Below, piece after piece: positions 1 through 7,771 of a DNA stretch of 64,000 bases. The notes under the pieces are model-generated. The model saw only the letters and a program-made list of their open reading frames with translations, was not told the DNA's origin and did no database searches. Origin of the DNA: Chitinophagaceae bacterium (GTDB lineage Bacteria; Bacteroidota; Bacteroidia; Chitinophagales; Chitinophagaceae); the NCBI GenBank assembly GCA_016721725.1, contig JADKHN010000001.1:744001-808000 (forward strand). Reading direction: 5' to 3'. A program made the translations under genes and the position numbers. Position 1 is the stretch's first letter. Each line of letters opens with the position of its first letter.

Positions 1-21
1 TTTCTAAAAAATTTCAGATCA

Positions 22-67
22 ATTCGTCGGAGACGAATGACCAGCTCATCCTCGTCAGAGACGAGGA
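22..67. repeat. Pair of short perfect hairpins
   Basis: Two neighbouring perfect inverted repeats share a core. At 22-38 the arms are ATTCGTC and GACGAAT with a GGA loop; at 49-67 the arms are TCCTCGTC and GACGAGGA with an AGA loop. They lie just beyond the stop codon of the minus-strand lipoprotein gene. Neither is followed by a convincing U-run, so they look more like REP-type palindromes than a classical terminator. Confidence 0.6.
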
Positions 68-101
68 CGAGAGGGGATTGCGGGGAGAACGAGAGGAATT
101 G

Positions 102-1253
102 TCACTCCATCACTTCGAACAACAACAATTGCTGCTTTTGCACCAGGGAGAAATTATTATCCGAAACGAACAACAGGGTCTTATGCCCGTTGGGTAAAAC
201 AGGACCAAAGGTCACTCCTTCGATATTATCCGTATAGACACCCAGTTTATCCATATCCAGCAGGAGTTTCTTGGATGCGGGTATAAAGCGATCGTTCCCG
301 CGCAGGGAGGATATTCCAGAAACATCGGTGGCTCCGTTGAGATCAGCGATGAAAATTTTTATGCTGTTTTGTAAACGGCCGGTGGAAAAAGAGCGTTCGA
401 TCGTCAGGATCTTTTCATTACCCAGGCTGAGGATCTCGGCGACACCATTGACCTTGAATCCGCTGGCCGGGGATGGCGGGTAGGCAATGGGGGCCAGTTT
501 GTACACATATTGCGCCGTGTTCTTTTGCGTGGCCGCGTCGAAGCGGAAGATACGGATATAGGCATTGTTATCCACCAGGTCTGCGCGGGGCCCGTCTTCC
601 AGCAAGGGTTCTTCCACGTTCACGAACAGGGTCTTATAATTGTCCGCGAAACTCATGCCTTCCAGCACCCCGTTCACCCTGGGTCCTTTTTCCGCTGCCT
701 GCATTTTCATATTGGCGGGGATCGCAAACGAAGAGACATAAGTCCCGTTCTTTTTGATGCGGATGATCGAAGGATCGACCAGGACGGTATCATTTTGTTT
801 AAGGATCCTTTCTCCTTCGCTGGTCCAGACCAGTTGTCCGCCTGATGGATCAAAGCGGATCGACTCCGGGTCGGGTGTCCTGAGCCGGTCTTGCTTATTA
901 TTCGGATACATGCTGCCATCCGGTTGAAGCAGGAAGTTCACCCCGGTAAATTCAACCGTGTCGATGCCGGAGGCCGATATGCTGATCCTTGCGGTATAGT
1001 AGCGGGCCGGGTTCTTATCGCTCCGGTCGTCGCAGATCAGGAAATAACGATCCATCCGGGCGTCATAGTCGATCCCGGATAATCCCCCAACAGTTGTATT
1101 TCGAAAAGTTTTGTTGAAAGGGATCTCGTACTGTCCGATCAGTTTAAGTGAGCTGACAGCGGCAACCGGTTGAACCACCGGTCTGACCGTTGCGCAGGAC
1201 ATAATAAACAACAGGATGGTTAAACGGGAAAAAAGATGCAGGGGCCTCGTCAT
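102..1253 (-). CDS. Esterase-like activity of phytase family lipoprotein
   Basis: A 383-residue exported protein. The N-terminus is a signal peptide ending in a lipobox-like IMSC near residue 20, so it is probably a lipoprotein. The segment GLSGIDYDARMDRYFLICDD (about residues 57-76) and the later EGMSFADN, EILSLGNEKILTIER and NIEGVTFGP blocks are typical of the phytase-like beta-propeller family (PF13449). Members are predicted secreted phosphoesterases, but their substrates are largely untested. The gene stands alone, divergent from the epimerase gene. The start is the ATG at 1253, directly before the signal peptide. Confidence 0.85.
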   Translation of the reverse strand: MTRPLHLFSRLTILLFIMSCATVRPVVQPVAAVSSLKLIGQYEIPFNKTFRNTTVGGLSGIDYDARMDRYFLICDDRSDKNPARYYTARISISASGIDTVEFTGVNFLLQPDGSMYPNNKQDRLRTPDPESIRFDPSGGQLVWTSEGERILKQNDTVLVDPSIIRIKKNGTYVSSFAIPANMKMQAAEKGPRVNGVLEGMSFADNYKTLFVNVEEPLLEDGPRADLVDNNAYIRIFRFDAATQKNTAQYVYKLAPIAYPPSPASGFKVNGVAEILSLGNEKILTIERSFSTGRLQNSIKIFIADLNGATDVSGISSLRGNDRFIPASKKLLLDMDKLGVYTDNIEGVTFGPVLPNGHKTLLFVSDNNFSLVQKQQLLLFEVME

Positions 1254-1396
1254 AATGATTTTTTTAAACCCTATCGGTGGTTACAGTTGAATTTTGATTG
1301 TGGTGAAGCCGCAAAAATGGCTTAACTTTTTAGAGCATTCCCGTTCAGCCGGGCCATGCATCCGGGCCGTTCTCTTAACCGACAACCTCAAAAATA

Positions 1397-2377
1397 ATGA
1401 AAGTAGCATTGACCGGGGCAACCGGACATTTGGGCGCCGCCATTTTACCTGTTCTGGCAAAAAGAGAACACGCCGTTAAGGTTTTGCTGAACAATAGTTC
1501 GCTGCAGGACTCAGATCAATCCATCGAGATCATCAGGGGGAACCTGTTTGATAAGGAATCAGTGAAACAATTGATGCAGGATGCGGACCTGTTGATCCAT
1601 TGTGCGGCGGTGATCTCCGTCAATGGCGACCCGCAGGGTATGGTACACCGTACCAATGTGGGTGGTACCCGGATGGTGATGGAAACCGCACTGGAAGCGG
1701 GGGTAAAGCGGGCTGTTCACATCAGTTCCATTCATGCCCATGAACAAAAGCCCAGCAACCAGCTCCTGGACGAGGATCGGGCAATGGTGTCAGACAAAGC
1801 CTTTGCCTATGACCGTTCGAAAAAGGCCGGACAGGAGATCGCTTTAAGCTTTAATGAAAAAGGGATGGAGGTCCTGGTGCTGAATCCTACATCCATCATC
1901 GGCCCATATGATTTCAAACCTTCCAAAATGGGCAAAGTGCTTCTTGATCTTTGTAAAGGAAAACTGCCCTTTGTGTTCAACGGGGGATTCGATTTTTGCG
2001 ACAGCCGGGATGTGGCCGAAGCGGTTGTCAATGCGTTAACGATGGGAAGGCCCGGGGAACATTATCTTTTAGGGGGCAAATGGCACAGTTTTGAACAATT
2101 GGGCCAATTGCTTTCGAAAGCCATGGCGAAGAAGATCAGGCCCCTTTCGTTACCGGTATGGATAGGCAAAATGGGACTACCGGTTGTTAGCGCATTAGCC
2201 CTCATCAACAGATCCGAACCATTATATACTTCAGAAGCCCTGGAAGCCATTGCAAGCGGCAACCGGAATATCAGCAGTGAGAAAGCATCCAGGGAATTGG
2301 GCTATACCCCACGCCCATTGGAAGAAACGATCGCGGATACCATAAATTGGTTTAAACAAAAAGGTTATCTTGTTTAA
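1397..2377 (+). CDS. NAD-dependent epimerase/dehydratase family protein (extended SDR)
   Basis: A 326-residue Rossmann-fold protein. The nucleotide-binding motif GATGHLG is at residues 7-13. The active-site YxxxK is Y138-K142 in AFAYDRSKKAGQ, preceded by the HISSIHA strand that carries the catalytic serine. The layout matches extended SDR enzymes of the dihydroflavonol reductase/3-beta-HSD-like group, which act on NAD(P)-linked sugar or steroid-like substrates. The substrate cannot be read from sequence. A 5-alpha-reductase-type gene follows 38 bases downstream on the same strand, so the two may be co-transcribed. Confidence 0.88.
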   Translation: MKVALTGATGHLGAAILPVLAKREHAVKVLLNNSSLQDSDQSIEIIRGNLFDKESVKQLMQDADLLIHCAAVISVNGDPQGMVHRTNVGGTRMVMETALEAGVKRAVHISSIHAHEQKPSNQLLDEDRAMVSDKAFAYDRSKKAGQEIALSFNEKGMEVLVLNPTSIIGPYDFKPSKMGKVLLDLCKGKLPFVFNGGFDFCDSRDVAEAVVNALTMGRPGEHYLLGGKWHSFEQLGQLLSKAMAKKIRPLSLPVWIGKMGLPVVSALALINRSEPLYTSEALEAIASGNRNISSEKASRELGYTPRPLEETIADTINWFKQKGYLV

Positions 2378-2415
2378 CGGTTGCCAAACCGGCATCCGAC
2401 CAAAACCAACCTGCG

Positions 2416-3191
2416 TTGTTCATGGATCTGTTTAACCTGACCTTCGACTCCTTCCGGGTGTTCATGTATTCATGGATCATCCTGGCGGGACTGATCTTCT
2501 TCCTGTTATTGAAAGTGACCGCTCCTTATGGGAGACATAGCTCGGCCAAGTGGGGACCCCTGATCAGCAACAGGCTGGGCTGGGTGATCATGGAATTGCC
2601 GGTATTGGTGGTGGTTGGCCTTTTTATCTTCCCTTACCGGGATACCCTGTCAACTCCGGTGTGGGTCATGATCGGTCTTTTTTCCTGCATTATATCAACC
2701 GAACATTCATCTTCCCTTTCCGACTACATACCAAGGGGAAAAAGATGCCGCTGCTGATCGTAGGATCGGGGATCTTTTTCAACCTGGTGAGCGGATTTTC
2801 ATTGGGTTATTTTTTCTCGCGTTTCGCCGCTTATACCAACGACTGGTTTTCAGACATCCGCTTCATCTCCGGATCCCTATTGTTCTTCGCGGGCATGTAC
2901 ATCAACTGGAAGGCCGATGATAAACTGATCGCCCTGCGCAAACCAGAAGAAACCCATTATGTGATCCCCGAAAAATGGCTGTTCAATTATATCAGTTGTC
3001 CCAACTTGTTTGGCGAGATGATCGAATGGCTGGGCTTTGCCATTTTATGCTGGAACCTGCCGGCCTGGGGTTTCTTTATCTGGACGGCGGCGAACCTTAT
3101 TCCACGGGCTTTGTCACATCACGATTGGTATAAAAAGAGATTCAGTGAGTACCCCGCTGAACGGAAAGCCATCGTCCCTTTTTTGATCTGA
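2416..3191 (+). pseudogene. 3-oxo-5-alpha-steroid 4-dehydrogenase family membrane protein, frameshifted
   Basis: Two overlapping frames join into one protein of about 258 residues, the usual family length. The first frame (from ATG 2416) gives the N-terminal membrane segments and the WVIMELP block. The second frame carries HYINRTFIFPFR, PNLFGEMIEWLGFA and the C-terminal HHDWYKKRFSEYP typical of steroid 5-alpha-reductase/DUF1295-like enzymes. The break falls in a run of six T at 2678-2683; one extra T restores a continuous frame. The family reduces an enone double bond with NADPH in the membrane. The gene is either a recent pseudogene or, more likely, intact with a base missed in sequencing. 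Confidence 0.8.
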
Positions 3192-3227
3192 TGTTTTTTC
3201 AGGGGGATAAAAAAGATGGGATCCTCG

Positions 3228-3590
3228 TTATTTTCCTTTTTTCAATGCCATCCAGGTCCAGATGGCGCCGGCCAGGTCTGCCGCCCCAAAGCCAATGATC
3301 GAGGGGGATATGTATTTCAATAAGACAAAGGCAATAAAGGCGCAACATACCAAAACCCGCATGTGAACGGTATAAACGTAGAATTTGGCATAATTGGCTG
3401 CCCCCATACGATGATAGTAATAACCGATTGCCAATGCAAGAACTCCGGTAACCCTGATCCATACTTCATTGGTTTCCGGCAATTGAAATGTTTTTAAGAG
3501 AACATTGGGTATGATGATCAGTGTCAATCCCACGACATAGAGATAGAACCCAAAATAATATACGGATTTGGCAGCGGCTGTCATATGCAA
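3228..3590 (-). CDS. Small four-helix membrane protein of unknown function
   Basis: A 120-residue, strongly hydrophobic protein with about four membrane-spanning stretches (roughly residues 10-30, 45-60, 75-93 and 96-113) and a basic end ALKKGK. I do not recognise a named family. The composition and the open frame starting MHMTAAAKSVYYFGFY support a real inner-membrane protein. It is convergent with the upstream reductase gene and divergent from sixA. No catalytic motif is visible. Confidence 0.65.
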   Translation of the reverse strand: MHMTAAAKSVYYFGFYLYVVGLTLIIIPNVLLKTFQLPETNEVWIRVTGVLALAIGYYYHRMGAANYAKFYVYTVHMRVLVCCAFIAFVLLKYISPSIIGFGAADLAGAIWTWMALKKGK

Positions 3591-3715
3591 ATGGTTTAGT
3601 TACAAACAAAATACAACATAAGTTTCAATTCAATTGAAAGGGTCCGGTTTATTATTCCGGCCAACCAGCAGAATATTTATCATTGAATTGTGATATATTT
3701 ATTGAAAGAGCGGAT

Positions 3716-4210
3716 TTGAAAAAAATATTTATCATAAGACACGCCAAAAGCGACCAGTCTTTTTTCGGGAATGATTTTGAAAGGCCCCTGAATGAACGCG
3801 GCAGGAAAGACGCGCCGGAGATGGCGAAGCGACTCAAAGGAAAACAACCTTTGATCGATGCTTTTGTTTCCAGTCCGGCCAGGAGGGCCAAAAAGACGGC
3901 CGAGATCTTCGCCGGTGTGTTTGGAAAACCGGCAGAAGAGGTTGTGTTGATCTCCGCGCTGTACCACGCTTCCCCCGAAACTTTTTTTGAGGAGATCCGC
4001 AACCTTCCGGATGACCTGGAAACCGTTGCCTTGTTCTCCCATAACCCGGGTATCACCTATTTTGTGAATCAGCTGGTTCCCGATATCCGCATAGACAATA
4101 TGCCCACCTGCGGGATCTTCGCCGTGGAATGTCAGACCGGTAAATGGTCGGAATTCGGCCAGGCAAATAAACTGTTTTTATTTTTCGATTATCCCAAACG
4201 TAACTTATGA
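3716..4210 (+). CDS. sixA: SixA-type histidine phosphatase
   Basis: The protein begins LKKIFIIRHAKSDQ, the phosphohistidine-accepting RHA motif of histidine phosphatases. It continues with NERGRKDA, SSPARRAKKTAE and LFSHNPGIT, the second catalytic histidine block. Length (about 164 residues) and motif order match SixA, which removes phosphate from histidine phosphotransfer domains. There is no ATG. I prefer the TTG at 3716 because the RHA motif normally lies 7-9 residues from the start; another TTG at 3683 would add 11 residues. The stop overlaps the next ATG as ATGA at 4207, so the two genes are probably translationally coupled. Confidence 0.82.
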   Translation: MKKIFIIRHAKSDQSFFGNDFERPLNERGRKDAPEMAKRLKGKQPLIDAFVSSPARRAKKTAEIFAGVFGKPAEEVVLISALYHASPETFFEEIRNLPDDLETVALFSHNPGITYFVNQLVPDIRIDNMPTCGIFAVECQTGKWSEFGQANKLFLFFDYPKRNL

Positions 4211-4851
4211 AACATTCGATCTTACTGTCGCTCTTACTGGTTGGTCTTACTATGTATGCCCAGAATAGCGAATATCTTGTCAAACAGACCGGAGATACCC
4301 TGTATGGAAAAAACATTTCACTGGTCAATAAGCAGTTCACGGTGGAATCCGCTTCGGGTACCAGTATGATGGTTTCGGCCCAAGATGTCAAAACCGTTCA
4401 TTCTAAGAATTTCCGGTTCAGTACGGTGGTCCCCTGTAAATTACAGGTGTATTCCGATAACCTGAGCGACCTGGAGCAGAATCATTATAAGACGCTGGTC
4501 AAGGATACGGTATTGATCATCGACGAGGTGTACAGTACCCCGAAAATGAATCTCTACTGGGGGTTGGATGATCTCAAAAAGCAGTATTACTTTTATAAGA
4601 CCCCCGAAGACCCCCTGCCGATCCAGCTTTATATCAATTATATGATCTCCGGGGAGTTGGGTCAATCGCTTTCCCTCATCAAAGCCAATTCGGCCGGATC
4701 CACCCATTTGGAGATTCAAAAAGGCTATGTGAACCAGCTCAGGCTCATCATGGGCGATTGTAAAAAGATCACGGATGCTGATTGGGAGACCCTGGATTAC
4801 CGGATCTACAGTTTGAAAAGCGTCATTAAGAAATACAGTAAGTGTAAATAG
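4207..4851 (+). CDS. Exported protein of unknown function
   Basis: A 214-residue protein with a clear signal peptide (MKHSILLSLLLVGLTMYAQ), so it is periplasmic or surface exposed. The early segment QTGDTLYGKNISLVNKQF resembles the start of many Bacteroidota exported proteins whose function is unknown. No catalytic motif is visible. It overlaps the sixA stop by ATGA. Its TAG stop abuts the stop of the convergent acetyltransferase gene with no intervening base. Confidence 0.7.
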   Translation: MKHSILLSLLLVGLTMYAQNSEYLVKQTGDTLYGKNISLVNKQFTVESASGTSMMVSAQDVKTVHSKNFRFSTVVPCKLQVYSDNLSDLEQNHYKTLVKDTVLIIDEVYSTPKMNLYWGLDDLKKQYYFYKTPEDPLPIQLYINYMISGELGQSLSLIKANSAGSTHLEIQKGYVNQLRLIMGDCKKITDADWETLDYRIYSLKSVIKKYSKCK

Positions 4852-5316
4852 CTACAGCGTTTTTTCAAAATAAACCGCGGTGTCAATGGGATTGTAATAA
4901 TATGCGGGGATCTCGGCAAATCCATACGCGGTATAGAGATGGATGGCCGTATGCATACTGTTCAGCGTATCCAGCCTGATCTTCCTATACCCCAGTTCTG
5001 AGGCCAGCCTGATCGATCTTTGCATCAGCTCCCGGCCGATGCCCCGGCCCTGGGCATCGGGTTTTACAAACATCCTTTTTAATTCTGCGATACCCTCTTC
5101 CTGTCTGCGAATGGCAACACAACCGAGGTATTTACCGTTTTCCCTGCATAGGATGATGCCGCCCTGCGGAGCTCCGTAGATACCGGGAAGCGTTTTCAGT
5201 TCATCGTCGAAATGCTGAAAGCCCAGGTCGACATCGATGTGCCGGGCATATTCCCTGAACAGTTCCGAGGCGGCCTGGTATTCTGCTTCCGTCGTCACCA
5301 AAACATAATCAGGCAT
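4852..5316 (-). CDS. GNAT family N-acetyltransferase
   Basis: A 154-residue single-domain acetyltransferase. The acetyl-CoA pyrophosphate loop is visible as VKPDAQGRGIGRELMQRSI (about residues 87-105), matching the Q/RxxGxG/A signature. LGCVAIRR forms the preceding strand, and YTAYGFAEIPAYYYNP is the usual C-terminal splay. It transfers an acetyl group to an amine; the substrate is unknown. Its start overlaps the end of the upstream EamA gene by 8 bases, so the two are probably co-translated. Confidence 0.88.
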   Translation of the reverse strand: MPDYVLVTTEAEYQAASELFREYARHIDVDLGFQHFDDELKTLPGIYGAPQGGIILCRENGKYLGCVAIRRQEEGIAELKRMFVKPDAQGRGIGRELMQRSIRLASELGYRKIRLDTLNSMHTAIHLYTAYGFAEIPAYYYNPIDTAVYFEKTL

Positions 5317-6202
5317 TTGCTTTTGGTTTATTGGTGAGATATACGCCGGTAAAGATCAGCAAGGCGGCAATGCCTTTGTACAGTGAAAGTTCTTCATGAA
5401 GAAAGATCATTGCGATCGCAGCGGCGAAAAGGGGTTGAGTATAAATATAGAATCCCGCCACGGAAGCTCCCAGCATTTTAATGCCGAAGGCGTTGAACAG
5501 GTAAGCCAGAAAGGTTCCGGCAAACACTACGAGGATCATGCAGGCAGTATCGATCGTGTTGAACTGCTCCCAATGGATCTGGCTGAACTCTGTATATCCG
5601 AATGGGAGAACCAGGATCAGTCCGATGGTGAAGATCCAGCGAATGATCATGATCGGATTGTATCTGAGCATCAGCGGTTTCACCAGGATGAAATAAAAGG
5701 TATAGGATACCGCGTTGATGATGATCAGGAGGTCGCCCAGGACCACATTGCCGCCTTCTCCCGAGTTATCCTTTCCTAAAACCAAGACCAGGGCGCCCCC
5801 AACGCCCAGGGCCAATCCGGTGAAACGGGTAAGACTCAGCCTTTCTTTCAGGATCCAGGCCGCGATGATGACGATGAGGATGGGGGTGGTGAGCATGAGC
5901 AGCGAAGCGTGGATCGAATAGGTGAGAGAAAGTCCTTTCAGGAACAACAGCTGATTGATGGCGACGCCGGTGACGGCACAAAGGATGAATCGCCCGATAT
6001 CCTTTTTAGCGATCCGGTTATTTCCGGGTTTGAATATAAAGAGGAGCCAGAACAACAGGACGCTCACTCCAACCCTGACCACATTGATACCAAAGGGTCC
6101 GGCCAGTTGGGATTGAGTGAGGTGTTTCACCGCACTCAGATTAATGGCAAAGAACAGGTTGGTACAAAGCAGGGCGATATGAGCGAGGGTCTCTTTTCTC
6201 AA
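5309..6202 (-). CDS. EamA/DMT superfamily transporter
   Basis: A 297-residue inner-membrane protein with about ten hydrophobic helices arranged as two EamA repeats. The first starts at LAHIALLCTNLFFAINLSAV and the second near VVLGDLLIIINAVSYTFYF. The closing FLHEELSLYKGIAALLIFTG is a typical EamA end. The family mostly exports metabolites such as amino acids; the substrate here is unknown. It lies downstream of recA behind a strong terminator, so it is probably transcribed separately together with the overlapping GNAT gene. Confidence 0.87.
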   Translation of the reverse strand: MRKETLAHIALLCTNLFFAINLSAVKHLTQSQLAGPFGINVVRVGVSVLLFWLLFIFKPGNNRIAKKDIGRFILCAVTGVAINQLLFLKGLSLTYSIHASLLMLTTPILIVIIAAWILKERLSLTRFTGLALGVGGALVLVLGKDNSGEGGNVVLGDLLIIINAVSYTFYFILVKPLMLRYNPIMIIRWIFTIGLILVLPFGYTEFSQIHWEQFNTIDTACMILVVFAGTFLAYLFNAFGIKMLGASVAGFYIYTQPLFAAAIAMIFLHEELSLYKGIAALLIFTGVYLTNKPKANA

Positions 6203-6234
6203 CAGGGCGTTTTGAGTAACAAAAATAAGGGTAA

Positions 6235-6266
6235 TAAAAAAGCCGTCGCGGTTTTCCGCAACGGCT
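6235..6266 (-). terminator. Rho-independent terminator of recA
   Basis: Read on the minus strand, a GC-rich stem (AGCCGTTGCGG paired with CCGCGACGGCT around an AAAA loop) is followed by TTTTTT. It begins about 30 bases after the recA stop codon. Confidence 0.85.
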
Positions 6267-6299
6267 GTATTTACTTACTAACCCAAAATAAGTCGCTTT

Positions 6300-7310
6300 T
6301 TAACTGGCCTGCATCTCCTTGATCTTTTCCCGGATCTTGGTTTCGATCTCACCCGACATTTCGGGATTATCCAGCATGAGCTGCTTTACGGCTTCACGGC
6401 CCTGTCCAAGCTTATCGCCATTATAGCTGAACCAGCTGCCGCTTTTCTGGATGATACCCAGCTCAACGCCCATGTCGATGATCTCACCGGCCTTGGAAAT
6501 GCCTTCGCCATAGATGATATCGAATTCGGCCTGGCGGAAGGGAGGCGCCACTTTATTCTTTACCACTTTCACCTTGACGTGGTTGCCGATGGATTCGTCG
6601 CCGTCCTTGATCTGCGCCATGCGGCGGATGTCGAGGCGGACCGAGGAATAGAATTTCAGGGCGTTACCGCCGGTGGTGGTTTCCGGATTCCCGAACATCA
6701 CACCGATCTTTTCACGAAGCTGGTTGATGAAGATGCAGCAGCTGTTGGTCTTGGAGATGGTAGCGGTAAGCTTACGCAAGGCCTGGCTCATGAGCCGGGC
6801 CTGCAATCCCATTTTACTGTCGCCCATTTCGCCTTCCAGTTCGCTTTTGGGTACCAGTGCGGCCACCGAATCAATCACCACCACATCCAGGGCGCCGGAA
6901 AGGATCAGCCGGTCGGCGATCTCCAGGGCCTGTTCCCCGTAATCGGGCTGAGAGATCAGTAAATTATCAATATCAACACCCAGTTTCTGGGCATAGATGC
7001 TGTCGAATGCGTGTTCCGCATCGATGAAGGCGCACATACCGCCTTTCTTTTGTGCTTCGGCGATGACGTGTATCGCCAGGGTGGTCTTTCCTGAACTTTC
7101 CGGACCGTAGATCTCCACGACCCTGCCCTTGGGCAGGCCGCCAATGCCGAGGGCCATATCGAGTCCGATGGATCCGGTTGAAATGACTTCCTGCTCCACA
7201 TAGCCCTTATCGCTCATCATCATCACCGACCCTTTGCCGAAATCCTTGTCGATCTTGTCCATCGTCAGTTTGAGGGCTTTGATCTTTTCTGTTCTTTCTG
7301 TGTTGCTCAT
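6300..7310 (-). CDS. recA: Recombinase RecA
   Basis: 336 residues, the normal RecA length. The Walker A is GPESSGKT and the Walker B is VVVIDSVAAL. The L1/L2 region (GDSKMGLQARLMSQALRKL, then REKIGVMFGNPETTTGG) and FYSSVRLDIRR are nearly canonical. RecA forms ATP-dependent filaments on single-stranded DNA, drives homologous recombination and activates the SOS response. I chose the ATG at 7310 (MSNTERTEKIKALKL); an upstream in-frame ATG at 7370 would add 20 untypical residues and would lie on the promoter element. A terminator follows. Confidence 0.97.
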   Translation of the reverse strand: MSNTERTEKIKALKLTMDKIDKDFGKGSVMMMSDKGYVEQEVISTGSIGLDMALGIGGLPKGRVVEIYGPESSGKTTLAIHVIAEAQKKGGMCAFIDAEHAFDSIYAQKLGVDIDNLLISQPDYGEQALEIADRLILSGALDVVVIDSVAALVPKSELEGEMGDSKMGLQARLMSQALRKLTATISKTNSCCIFINQLREKIGVMFGNPETTTGGNALKFYSSVRLDIRRMAQIKDGDESIGNHVKVKVVKNKVAPPFRQAEFDIIYGEGISKAGEIIDMGVELGIIQKSGSWFSYNGDKLGQGREAVKQLMLDNPEMSGEIETKIREKIKEMQAS

Positions 7311-7367
7311 GTGTTTTGTTTTATTAAGTGATGTATCTGGTTTGTCTTGTAAATGTAATCGGCACTC

Positions 7368-7409
7368 CAAAGATAAGGGTTTTATTTTATCAACACTAAT
7401 TTATTTAGT
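7368..7409 (-). promoter_or_regulatory. recA promoter -7 element with an upstream palindrome
   Basis: On the minus strand TATCTTTG (7375 to 7368) is a perfect match to the Bacteroidota -7 consensus TAnnTTTG, 57 bases upstream of the recA ATG. A 15-base palindrome, ACTAATTTATTTAGT (7395-7409; arms ACTAA/TTAGT), lies about 20 bases further upstream, where a repressor or activator could act. A LexA-type role is speculation. Confidence 0.5.
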
Positions 7410-7442
7410 ATTTTTTTGTTAACTTATTTAGCCGGACCGGGA

Positions 7443-7584
7443 TAAAAAAAGCCCATCCCGAGGAATCGGGACGGGGGTTTGTTCAAGCATGAGAAAAATC
7501 TACAAAGGGTAAACCTCTGTTCTCAAAAATTTTCGGGTATCATTAAAAACGGGCAAGAACTGAAATGTTACCTTTTGTAAGGCC
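7443..7584 (-). ncRNA. Candidate structured small RNA between recA and pcrA
   Basis: No protein-coding gene fits this gap. On the minus strand, TTG (7618-7616), a 20-base spacer and TCTATTTG (7595-7588, one mismatch to TAnnTTTG) form a plausible promoter. A predicted RNA starting near 7584 would fold at once: 7568-7579 pairs with 7501-7512 in a 12-bp helix with one mismatch, and GTTCT/AGAAC pairs inside it. A strong terminator ends it: a 10-bp stem at 7452-7475 with a TTCC loop and one G-U pair, then C and seven U. The RNA would be about 140 nt. The outer helix pairs slightly better on the plus strand (G-U instead of A-C), so orientation is not certain. The rest of the gap (7376-7440 and 7620-7771) shows nothing beyond the recA palindrome and a small TACCAC/GTGGTA hairpin at 7619-7633. 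Confidence 0.42.
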
Positions 7585-7771
7585 ATACAAATAGAAGACA
7601 GATTTTTGATTTGAACAATACCACAAAGTGGTAGGTTTTTGCCTGATATGAAATTTTGTTTTTATATCAAAGCGTGTAAAAGGGGATTTTTTACCCGGCA
7701 AAAGAAAAAACGATTCCTTTTTCGTGAAAAAGCCGGTGATTTTCTGAGAGGCTCGTTCGTACCTTCACCGC

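Noticed and set aside
2678..2683. Programmed ribosomal frameshift in the 5-alpha-reductase-type gene
   Set aside because: The zero-frame codons around the T run do not form a standard slippery heptamer and no stimulatory structure is evident; a missed base is simpler.
7600..7620. tRNA-like T-loop (GTTCAAATC on the minus strand)
   Set aside because: No acceptor stem, anticodon arm or D arm can be built around it.
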